DNA from: Gemmatimonadota bacterium
GTDB taxonomy: Bacteria > GCA-2686955
Assembly (NCBI GenBank): GCA_002686955.1
Contig: NYZA01000143.1
Coordinates: 17,643-81,642, forward strand
Direction of reading: 5' to 3'
Length of the DNA: 64,000 nucleotides
Under the pieces are notes generated by a model. That model searched no databases. It saw nothing but the letters and a program-made list of their open reading frames with translations, and had not been told where the DNA came from. The position numbers and the translations under genes are program-made. Of this stretch, positions 32,869 through 40,438 are shown piece by piece. Numbering within the stretch: position 1 is the first letter of the stretch; each line of letters opens with the position of its first letter.

Positions 32869-34215
32869 TCACGAGGGCGCGAATGCCATGCGTTCATGAA
32901 CCATGGCCAGCGTTCTGTAGAGCAAATGCGCGGATTTCGAGTAGGGAGTTGTCAGGAAAAGACAGAGCACGGCACCCAGGTGAACCACGTAGAGCGCGCA
33001 GTTGAGAGCGGTGGGCAGAAAGAACCGCCCGGCTTCAACGAACACACCCGAGAAGATCACCAGAGCTACGATGCTCAAGAAAAAACTGTCGAACGCCGTG
33101 GACGCACCAGATTCGGATTCCTTCGCGAGTCGATTGCGCACCAGCATGATACCATCGACGACCAGGAAGATCGCCGAGAGGTTGCCGAGTAGCTTGAAGG
33201 GGTGCTCCAGCGGCAAGGGCATGATCTCCCCCATGCCGTATATCTCTACGATCAGCAGGCCGGAGGTCACGGCGGCACCGATGAACCCCCACACCAGCGC
33301 CAGGTGACCTGTCTTTCGATTGTGGGCCGTTCCACAGTCGCCGAATCGCCGGTGCGTACCGATCTCAACCAAGACCGGCCAGAGACTCGCCAGAAACGAG
33401 CCCTGTCGCGATCCGGCGCCATCGAGCCCCGTCCAGAATCGCCACCCGCTCCGCCAGAGCGCCGCCGCCACAAGACCCGCGGTAGGGAAGAACACGGCAT
33501 AGATCAAACTGTGCGGAACGAAGAGCTCGTATGCGAAATCGCCATGCGGAAAAGGAGCCCGCGGCACGGCGAGGTGTCCGGTGATCGCCAGTGATGCCAC
33601 GAAGAAAAGGATCGGTACGCTCAAGAGAACCGGCCAAGTCACGTTGGCCTTGGCCACGAGACGGCCCAGCACCGCCGGCACGGCCAATCTCTCGATTACC
33701 TTGGCTCTCACCGCCTGAAGCACATCCCCCGGGCGCGCGTTCTTGGGACACCTGGAAGTGCAGTCGTTGCATTGGTGACAAAGCCATATCGCCGGATCGG
33801 CTGCGAGCTCATCCATCAGTCCCCAACGAGCGAGCTGTACTTGCCGTCTGGGAGAGGCGATCTCCGCGGTCGTCAGATCGCAGACCGCCGTGCAGGTACC
33901 ACACTGGCAACACTTCGTGATCGACTCGCCCCCTCCGGAGCGAATCGCCTTCCGATTCGCGGCGATCACTTCCGTCTCGGTCATCAAGCGAATGCGCGGG
34001 TTCCGTTCGATGCGCCCAACATTGATCTCCATCCCACAAAGAGGTGGACAGAGTTTGGGGAAGTAGTTGTGATTCCGCAGGACGCGCCCCCCGATCGAGG
34101 GCTCGCGTTCGATGAGGACAACATCGTGGCCGGCGTCGGCGGCCTCCAGGGCCGTCGTTACTCCTGCGATCCCTGCTCCGATCGTAAGGATGGATCTCGA
34201 TGCCGGTGTGGTCAC
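32869..34215 (-). pseudogene. Hybrid qmoA'-'qmoC gene (N-terminal FAD piece joined to the membrane subunit)
   Basis: A single open frame of 448 residues built from two genes. Residues 1-~85 are the start of QmoA/HdrA-like flavoproteins: FAD motif GAGIAG (13-18), GGRVLRNHNYFPKLCPPLCG, RNPRIRL. From ~residue 90 it becomes QmoC: two 4Fe-4S sites at Cys102/105/108/112 and Cys146/149/152/156 (WLCHQCNDC), then 5-6 membrane helices of the cytochrome-b type. The remainder of qmoA, all of qmoB and the first codons of qmoC are absent. Qmo passes electrons between the quinone pool and APS reductase. The hybrid is in frame with a good ribosome site, but lacks QmoB and most FAD-binding residues, so the normal complex cannot form. 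Confidence 0.8.
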
Positions 34216-35511
34216 GGAGAACTCCCTAGCTGAAGTTTCCCGGATCCGTCATGCAGCCATCTTGACCAGGATAGATAGAAACGAGTTTTTGTGCCGAATG
34301 CGTTCATCAGGGCAAAGTGTTCGTAAATCAGATGGTTTCACGGCGTCGGTAAACTGTCTTCTGGCGTCAAAGAATGCGTAGAACCGTCGCGTTGTTGCGT
34401 TGTGCAGCCGTGCGGGAGTTTGCGCCGTTTGATCGGTGTGGATCCAGGTTAGAGTGGCTGCCATCATGCAGAAGTGGAGGTGATTGGTCACCGCCACGGG
34501 GTTCCTGGTTTGGCTTCTTGCGCTGCCGATCTCCTGCTTCAGCTCCTTGAAGGCGGCCTCGATCTTCCAACGGGCAGCATAGTATTCGATGACTTGCTCC
34601 ACCGTCAGGTTGAGGTCGGTGGTGAAGAGCGCAACCCAGGAGGTTTTGCGGTAGATCCATTCGGTGACGGCGAGGATAGTGCCTTGGTCGAAGGCGCGCG
34701 CAACGGCAATGAGCATCTCCCGTGCCTGTTCGATCTTGGTCTGAAACGTCACCGGGGTACGGCCAACTGTCATCTTCGCCGCGGCAATGGCCTTCTTGGA
34801 GTGATAGAAGCGGAAGGCAAGGGGCAGGCATGCCCAGCCTCCCTTGATAGGCTTCAAGAGACCGATGGTCACGATGAGCTGCGCCCAGGCGTACCGCGTT
34901 TGGTTAGCTTTGGCAGCGTGGTCAAAGAACCACTCGCAGCCGAAGATCTTCCTGCCGGTCTTGGGGTTGATGCTGTCATCAATGGCGACAAGCAACCGCT
35001 CATCAACGTATGGAGATGGGATCATCATCCATACCGTGCTCCAGAGCTCCGCCCAGCGCAGCTTCGGTGGGGCCATAAACGTGTAGTAGCGGCGGAGGCT
35101 CACGCTCTCACCGAAGACCCAATGCAGAGCTCGAAGGAGATTTGAGGTACGTGCTGTCGAGAAGGGCATGATGATGGCCAGCATCGTCGAAACGAACCAG
35201 CGCGCCCTTTCACTACCGTTACGAGATGCTGGGAAAACCATACTCAAAGGACGAAGCAGATCGGCTACACTGGCCATGGAACGGGGCATCTCTTATGGTG
35301 TTGGCTGTCTTTTGTTCTCACGTAAGACATCACCACATACGAGGTTCCCGTTCCACACCCCTGTCCGCTGTGACGGCGCCGACGCAGCGTGCCGATCGTA
35401 GCGCCGTGCCGCGCCACACACCAAACACGTGGCCGCTAAATAGGACGCAAAAGCCTGGCGACACTATATGCGTTCACAAGTGCCGCGATCTGCAACTGCG
35501 TCAATTATATT
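34216..35511. mobile_element. Probable IS4-superfamily insertion sequence (ends not defined)
   Basis: The transposase gene and its non-coding flanks interrupt the sulfur locus between the qmo hybrid and the dsrN fragment. I could not find matching terminal inverted repeats or a target duplication, so the borders given are only the limits of the neighbouring genes. The right flank (35290-35511) holds no gene; it is less GC-rich near 35500. Confidence 0.45.
34249..35289 (-). CDS. IS4-like DDE transposase, internally shortened
   Basis: A 346-residue transposase. It keeps the first catalytic Asp in LLVAIDDSINPKTGRK and the C-terminal YAARWKIEAAFKELKQEIG with the Glu, then SQTRNPVAV and MMAATLTWIHTD. 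Between ILAVTEWI and YRKTSWVALFTTDL the usual ~100-residue stretch carrying the second catalytic Asp (after ILAVTD/ADS) seems to be missing, while the frame is kept. Family members are around 450 residues. It is therefore probably inactive in cis, though a full-length copy elsewhere could move it. Placed among truncated dsr and qmo genes, it may have taken part in their decay. Confidence 0.75.
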   Translation of the reverse strand: MPRSMASVADLLRPLSMVFPASRNGSERARWFVSTMLAIIMPFSTARTSNLLRALHWVFGESVSLRRYYTFMAPPKLRWAELWSTVWMMIPSPYVDERLLVAIDDSINPKTGRKIFGCEWFFDHAAKANQTRYAWAQLIVTIGLLKPIKGGWACLPLAFRFYHSKKAIAAAKMTVGRTPVTFQTKIEQAREMLIAVARAFDQGTILAVTEWIYRKTSWVALFTTDLNLTVEQVIEYYAARWKIEAAFKELKQEIGSARSQTRNPVAVTNHLHFCMMAATLTWIHTDQTAQTPARLHNATTRRFYAFFDARRQFTDAVKPSDLRTLCPDERIRHKNSFLSILVKMAA

Positions 35512-36135
35512 GTGTCGCTACACGGCCACGGAACCGTGAAACTTCAATCAAGAGGATCGCACTCGACGGCCCATCTCGCGAGATTGACCGACACATCGGT
35601 CGTGCTGGTCGTCGACGTATCGAAGTCGACACGTACGGTTGCCGCCCAAGTGCTCGGCTGCCGAGAGCTGGAACCGGATTTGCAGCTCCGGGGCGTCATC
35701 CTCAATCGTGTCGGCACCAGTCGTCAGGAGAAGGTGATTCGAGAGGCGATCGCCATCGAGACCGGATTGCCAGTCCTCGGCGCGATTCCCCGACTCGAAA
35801 GAGAGCTGCTACCCAGCAGATATCTCGGTTTGGTCACCGCGTTCGAGCACCCGAGAATGACGGAGGTTCTCGGTAAACTGGCCACGCTTGCCGAAGAGCG
35901 GATCGATCTCTCGCAACTGCTCGAAGTCGCGCGCTCCGCGCCAACTCTTGCGCGGCTGGCGCCGCATCGTTCACACACCAGTGTTTCCAAGCCGGTCAAC
36001 ATCGGCGTCCTCAGAGATCGTGCGTTCTCCTTTTACTATCCGGAGAATCTCGAAGCGATCGCGGGGAGCGGCGCGGAGCTGATCGAGATCTCGCCGCTCC
36101 GGGACTCCACGCTGCCCGCGATCGATGCACTCTAC
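35512..36135 (+). pseudogene. dsrN: dsrN fragment (CobB/CbiA-like siroheme amidase), both ends missing
   Basis: The frame from GTG 35512 reads as the middle of DsrN, which amidates siroheme for dissimilatory sulfite reductase. Visible are ATP-fold pieces VVLVVDVSKSTRTVAAQVLG, GVILNRVGTSRQEKVIREAI, GLPVLGAIPR and the start of the amidotransferase half PVNIGVLRDRAFSFYYPENL, ending at LPAIDALY. The N-terminal P-loop and the catalytic glutaminase Cys domain are absent; after DALY the frame runs on to 36327 as unrelated sequence. dsrN normally follows dsrABC or dsrC; here the transposase lies on its left. Not functional. Confidence 0.75.
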
Positions 36136-36205
36136 GCTATCTGCACGCGCTCGGAACCCCGGAATGGGCTCCAAGCATGGCGCGAGCCGCCGCGGGAGGC
36201 TGGCG

Positions 36206-36454
36206 ATGAACGACGAATCGGGCACCAACGCTCTCACCGCACCCGCGGTCGTGCTGGCCGTGGCGGAAGAGAATCCCACGCTTCTGGTTCCGGTGATCCC
36301 GGACCTTGTGCGCCTCAGCGCGGATGAGGATCTGCGTCCGGATCTCGCGTCCGCCCTGTCCATCGTCGTCGATCGATGTCCGGGCGAGCTTGGTCGCTCT
36401 CTGACCGATGCAGTGAACACGGAACTCAGGAGGAGAGGTCGACGTCATGCCTAG
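36206..36454 (+). CDS. Small HEAT-repeat-like protein
   Basis: An 82-residue helical protein starting at an ATG with a strong GGGAGG ribosome site. The pattern AEENPTLLVPVIPDLVRLSADEDLRPDLASALSIVVDRCPGELG resembles two HEAT-repeat helix pairs. It may be a truncated HEAT protein, given the eroded locus, although its own start site looks genuine. Its last eight bases overlap the TPR gene, so the two are coupled, and dsrC follows. A role in assembling or scaffolding the sulfur machinery is a guess from position only. Confidence 0.45.
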   Translation: MNDESGTNALTAPAVVLAVAEENPTLLVPVIPDLVRLSADEDLRPDLASALSIVVDRCPGELGRSLTDAVNTELRRRGRRHA

Positions 36455-37031
36455 TGGACGAACCGGGAAGATCCCCGGCCTCGAGCAAGCCGTCCGGGCG
36501 CGACCGGAATCCGCGCAAGCTCATTTCAAGCTCGGAACCGCGTTCAAGGAACTGGGGCAGCTCACGAAAGCCGAGGAGGCCTTGCGCAAGGCGACGGAAC
36601 TGGATCCATCGATGTACGAGGCGTGGGTGAATCTGGGGGGCGTGCTCTTCGCACGGTGGGATTTCGCGGGTAGCGTCGAGGCCAACCGCAAGGCCGTCGA
36701 GTGCGATCCGGAATGCGTCCGGGGACACTACAACTTGGGGCTCGGGCATCTGTACCTCAACCGCCCCGAGGAGATGGTCGAGAGCTTCAAGCGAGTTGTG
36801 GAGTTGGACAAGGAGAATGCCGGAGGTCACCACCACCTGGCGATCGTCCAAAACGCGCTTGGCGATCTGAACCAAGCGATCATCAGTCTGGAAAGAGCCA
36901 AATCGCTCGGATTCTCTCCAGACCCTTCATTCATCAAAGAGATCGAGAAAGCTCTGTCCCGTCGCGAAAGCGAAGGCGGAGTCGTCTCGTTCGAAATAGA
37001 CAACCACCCCAGAGAAGACAGCTCGGATTGA
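36447..37031 (+). CDS. TPR protein upstream of dsrC
   Basis: A 194-residue soluble protein of about four tetratricopeptide repeats: AHFKLGTAFKELGQLTKAEE, AWVNLGGVLFARWDFAGSVE, GHYNLGLGHLYLNRPEEMVE and GHHHLAIVQNALGDLNQAII each follow the TPR spacing. TPR proteins mediate protein-protein contacts. The ATG has AGGAGGAGAGG upstream. It ends 16 bases before dsrC and overlaps the HEAT-like gene, so the three form one unit. No enzymatic motif; a chaperone or docking role for DsrC or the Dsr membrane complex is plausible but unproven. Confidence 0.8.
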   Translation: MPSGRTGKIPGLEQAVRARPESAQAHFKLGTAFKELGQLTKAEEALRKATELDPSMYEAWVNLGGVLFARWDFAGSVEANRKAVECDPECVRGHYNLGLGHLYLNRPEEMVESFKRVVELDKENAGGHHHLAIVQNALGDLNQAIISLERAKSLGFSPDPSFIKEIEKALSRRESEGGVVSFEIDNHPREDSSD

Positions 37032-37047
37032 GCAAAGGAGATCACTC

Positions 37048-37365
37048 GTGGCGGATTTTCAAGTTGGCGACTACACCATCGAGATCGACGAAGACGGTTT
37101 CATTCAGGAACCGGACCGTTGGGACGAGGCCGTGGCCCTGGCGCTGGCGGGAACGGAAGGAGTATCCGACCTCACGGACGACCACTGGAAGGTCGTCAAT
37201 TTCCTGCGTGAGTACTACATCGAGTTCGGCGTGGCTCCGATGATTCGCAAACTCTGCAAGGCCACCGGCTTCAAGCTGAAGGAGATCTACGATCTCTTCC
37301 CCTCGGGCCCCGCCAAGGGTGCCTGCAAGGTCGCGGGTCTGCCCAAACCGACGGGCTGCGTCTAA
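37048..37365 (+). CDS. dsrC: DsrC, sulfur-carrier protein
   Basis: A complete 105-residue DsrC. Its flexible C-terminal arm reads GACKVAGLPKPTGCV, with both redox cysteines, Cys93 and Cys104, ten residues apart; this pair separates true DsrC from TusE-like relatives that keep only the last one. In dissimilatory sulfur metabolism DsrC receives sulfur from DsrAB as a trisulfide and is reduced by DsrMKJOP. The GTG start has AAAGGAG seven bases upstream. Flanking genes dsrM, dsrK and dsrP are broken and dsrAB is not in the window, so the intact gene either serves Dsr proteins coded elsewhere, another sulfur-transfer route, or is a recent leftover. Confidence 0.96.
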   Translation: MADFQVGDYTIEIDEDGFIQEPDRWDEAVALALAGTEGVSDLTDDHWKVVNFLREYYIEFGVAPMIRKLCKATGFKLKEIYDLFPSGPAKGACKVAGLPKPTGCV

Positions 37366-37659
37366 CGCGAGTGCGCGCGCCCCGGCAATCCGGTGTTGGT
37401 GGAGCGAGCCGCCCACCAAACGATTCCGGGCGTAGCGTCCCGCCGGCGGACGGAAACCGAGCTTTGATCGCCATGGCCGAGGAACATCCAACAGCTCACG
37501 CTGCCGTGGATCAAGCCAAATTCCGTCGACAACCCACACGGCAGCGGCGGTGTTTGGGCGCGCCTGGCTCTTGAGGTGTTGCTTTTCCGATCGCTTTTTC
37601 GCAACACGAGTACGACGGTGCGCCCCGACGGCACGGTTCTTCACACTCCCTCCAAATAG
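37366..37659. other. 294-base stretch without a gene between dsrC and the dsrM fragment
   Basis: No frame on either strand shows recognisable protein. The missing N-terminal third of dsrM would normally start here; instead there is a stop (TAG) just before its first surviving codon. It is probably the footprint of the deletion that truncated dsrM. No clear promoter or terminator seen. Confidence 0.5.
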
Positions 37660-38280
37660 TTGTGGGCGGCTTCCCTCGGCTTCCATTGGTGTTTCCTCGT
37701 AGTGGTGATCAGGCACATGGGCTTCTTCACCGACCCGGTTCCCCGAGTAGTCAGTTCTCTTTCCGGACTGGACGGATTCCTCGATATCGGCGTACCGGGT
37801 CTGCTCTTATCCGGTGCCTTCCTCTTCGCCGCCACGCTCTTTCTCCTCGGACGAAGGCTCTTCTCCGCGCAGCTTCGTTACATCTCCCTTCCGGCGGACT
37901 ACTTCCCTCTCTTCTTGATCGTATCGATCGCCGCCACCGGTCTCGCCCTGCGGCATCTCGCAAAGACCGATATCGCTTCGGCGAAGGCGATGATCATGGG
38001 ACTCGTCACATTCGCGCCGGCTTCGGGCGCGGAGCTCCACTGGCTCCTATATGCGCATCTGTTCCTCGTTTGCGTGCTCTTCGCCTATTTCCCATTCAGC
38101 AAGCTCATGCACGCCGGAGGAGTGTTCCTGAGCCCCACTCGGAACCTCGCCAACGACAACCGGGCGACGCGCCACATCAATCCATGGAATCCGCCATTCG
38201 AGGTCTACAGCTACGAGCAGTACGAAGACCAGTTCCGAGACAAGATGAAGGCGGCCGGAATCCCGGTAGAGAAGGAGTAG
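37660..38280 (+). pseudogene. dsrM: dsrM, N-terminally truncated
   Basis: 206 residues matching the C-terminal two thirds of DsrM, the cytochrome-b membrane subunit of the DsrMKJOP quinone complex. Seen are FHWCFLVVVIRHMGFF at the very start (the middle of a membrane helix in the full protein), SGAFLFAATLFLLGRRLFS, RYISLPADYFPLFLIVSIAA, FSKLMHAGGVFLSPTRN and RHINPWNP. The first ~120 residues with the first haem-ligating helices are gone and a stop codon lies just upstream. A shorter product could start at ATG 37717, but it would lack haem ligands. The dsrK remnant follows after three bases, as in normal operons. Confidence 0.75.
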
Positions 38281-38283
38281 GCG

Positions 38284-38652
38284 ATGGCACACGAACCACA
38301 ACCCGACGAGATGGTCTACTACGACCGAGACGAGCTCTCGAACGTGCGAATCGCCCTTCCCGAAACGGGATGGATGGATACCCCGGTGGATCTGCGGCCC
38401 GGGAGCTTCATCTATCCCGCGAAGGGCAAGCACCTCGAATACCTCGGGATGGCGAATCCCAGGCAATGGGCGCCGGCCGATCAAGACTGGAAGCTGCCCA
38501 GCAACTGGAAGGAGATCATCATAGACGGTATCCGTGAGCGCCTGGACAAGTACCGTTCATTCCAAGTGTTCATGGATATCTGCGTTCGTTGCGGCGCCTG
38601 CTCCGACAAGTGTCACTTCTACATCGGAGGCGGCGATCCAAAGAACATGCCT
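38284..38652 (+). pseudogene. dsrK: dsrK, N-terminal fragment running into dsrP sequence
   Basis: The first 123 residues match DsrK, the catalytic Fe-S subunit that faces DsrC: EYLGMANPRQWAPADQDWKL, FMDICVRCGACSDKC with the first 4Fe-4S site (Cys100, 103, 106, 110), HFYIGGGDPKNMP. There homology stops; the same frame continues to a stop at 38865 as meaningless sequence because the DNA has switched to dsrP in another frame. Most of dsrK, with the CCG-type catalytic cluster, is missing, along with dsrJ and dsrO that should come between. Confidence 0.78.
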
Positions 38653-38659
38653 ATTCGGG

Positions 38660-39142
38660 AGTCGCAGCTACTGGACATTGCTTGGTGTCCTGGCTCTCAT
38701 GGTTCTCGCCGGATTGTCCTGCTACCTCTACCAGTTGAAGATCGGGCTGACGATTACCGGCTTGTGCCGGGACGTGCCCTGGGGCTTCTACATCTCGCAG
38801 TTCACCTTTCTCGTCGGCATCGCTGCGTCGGCGGTGGTGCTGATGTTGCCGTACTACCTACATGATTTCAAGGCGTTCGGGAAGATCGTGATCCTGGGCG
38901 AGTTTCTGGCGATCTCAGCGGTGATCATGTGCATGCTCTTCATATTCGTGGACATGGGACAGCCGACCCGTGTGCTCAATGTTGCTCTCTTCCCGACTCC
39001 GAATTCGCTCATGTTTTGGGACATGACGGTTCTCTTCGGCTATCTGGTGCTCAATGTCGTCATCTCCATGGTGACGTTTCGGGCTGAAATGCAGGGGGTT
39101 CAACCGCCAAGATGGATCCGCCCGAAGCTACAGCCGGAATAG
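38660..39142 (+). pseudogene. dsrP: dsrP, fragment lacking both ends
   Basis: In the +2 frame relative to dsrK the DNA reads as the N-terminal half of DsrP, the NrfD-like integral membrane subunit: SYWTLLGVLALMVLAG, CRDVPWGFYISQFTFLVG, LPYYLHDFKAFGKIVILGEF, FVDMGQPTRVLNVALFPTP, FWDMTVLFGYLVLN, then VQPPRWIRP before a stop. Full DsrP is ~400 residues; about 150 remain and the start Met region is lost at the junction with dsrK. The fragment ends within the 3' end of the convergent dehydrogenase gene, so another breakpoint lies here. Confidence 0.75.
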
Positions 39143-40438
39143 GTGGGGGGACCTGACGCCACGAAGTGCGTTGCGTGTATCTACCACAACAGGGCCATCG
39201 GGCGAGCGCAGCAATGTGTAGTCAAAAGCCTCGTGATCGGTAATCACTACGATACAATCCCTGGCGGCGATCTCTTGCCCATCGAAGGCGACGGATTCCA
39301 GTTCGACGCTTCCCGCGGCGTAGGTAGGAATCATCGGATCGCTATAGGCAACGTTCGCCCCCCACTTGGTGAGCTGCTCTATCACATCGAGCGCGGGTGA
39401 TTCTCGAGAATCGTCCACGTTCGGCTTGTAGGCAACCCCGGCGATCAAGACGCTCGCGCCGCGCACCGCCTGAGAACGGGAGTTCAGTGCCTCCGCCACT
39501 TTAGTAGCGACATAATGAGGCATGCTCGTGTTCACATGTCCCGCCAATTCGATGAATCGCGCTTCGAACCCATGCTGTCGAGCTTTCCAGGAAAGGTAGA
39601 AAGGATCGATAGGAATGCAATGACCACCGAGCCCCGGACCGGGATAGAAAGGGGTGAATCCGAATGGTTTTGTAGCCGCCGCCTCGATGACCTCCCAAAC
39701 ATCGATGCCCATCTCGTTGCACATTAGCGCCAATTCGTTTACCAATCCGATGTTGACACTTCGAAAAGTGTTTTCGTGTAGCTTCACCATCTCGGCGACT
39801 CTCGTCGATGAGACGGGCACGACATGGTCGACCGTCTTGCGATAGAGGGACTGGGCTACGTTGGTGCATGTCGTCGAGTGACCACCAACCACCTTCGGGA
39901 TGTTGCGTGTGTGAAAACGTGCATTACCGGGGTCCACACGTTCCGGAGAAAACGCCAGGAAGAAATCCTCAGCGACTCGCAAACCGGTGCTCTCGAGCCT
40001 TGGTAGGATCAGCTCGTCGGTCGTACCCGGATAGGTCGTGCTCTCAAGGATCACGAGCTGACCGGTACGCAGGTGCTTCGCGATCTCCGTGACCGCAGCG
40101 GCGATGTACGAGACATCCGGGTCTTTCGTCTTACGGAGCGGTGTCGGCACACATATATTTATCGTATCGACGCTTGCGAGCAGCGAGAAGTCCGTGGTTG
40201 CGGTCAATCGACCCTCTTCGACCTGGGCGGCGAGGTCCTCGGATGACACATCGCCAACGTACGATTCTCCTCTGTTGATCCGCGCACACTTCGTCTCGTC
40301 CACATCGAAGCCGAGGACCGACATGCCCGAGCGAGCGAACTCGCATGAGAGCGGAAGTCCGACGTAACCCAAGCCGATCACTCCACAACGTACTGTTCCG
40401 GATTCGATCTTTTCGGTCAGTTCCTGTGCGCGGCTCAT
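39128..40438 (-). CDS. Nucleotide-sugar dehydrogenase (UDP-GlcNAc/ManNAc/Glc 6-dehydrogenase family)
   Basis: A 436-residue NAD-dependent enzyme that oxidises the 6-hydroxyl of a UDP-sugar to a uronic acid, WbpA/WecC/TviB-like. Rossmann motif GVIGLGYVGLPLS, catalytic region VILESTTYPGTTDELILPRL, FSPERVDPGN, the active-site Cys in GPGLGGHCIPIDPFYL, and LIAGVAYKPNVDDSRESPAL are all intact. Products feed capsule or O-antigen synthesis. Its start overlaps the stop of the receiver/HisKA gene by four bases (leftward, that gene first). The subfamily cannot be told with certainty; the PFYPGPGLGGH pattern favours acetamido-sugar dehydrogenases over plain UDP-glucose enzymes. Confidence 0.92.
   Translation of the reverse strand: MSRAQELTEKIESGTVRCGVIGLGYVGLPLSCEFARSGMSVLGFDVDETKCARINRGESYVGDVSSEDLAAQVEEGRLTATTDFSLLASVDTINICVPTPLRKTKDPDVSYIAAAVTEIAKHLRTGQLVILESTTYPGTTDELILPRLESTGLRVAEDFFLAFSPERVDPGNARFHTRNIPKVVGGHSTTCTNVAQSLYRKTVDHVVPVSSTRVAEMVKLHENTFRSVNIGLVNELALMCNEMGIDVWEVIEAAATKPFGFTPFYPGPGLGGHCIPIDPFYLSWKARQHGFEARFIELAGHVNTSMPHYVATKVAEALNSRSQAVRGASVLIAGVAYKPNVDDSRESPALDVIEQLTKWGANVAYSDPMIPTYAAGSVELESVAFDGQEIAARDCIVVITDHEAFDYTLLRSPDGPVVVDTRNALRGVRSPHLFRL

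Noticed and set aside
37048-37365. TusE-type tRNA sulfur carrier
   Set aside because: Both C-terminal cysteines of DsrC (93 and 104) are present and dsrM follows; TusE lacks the first.
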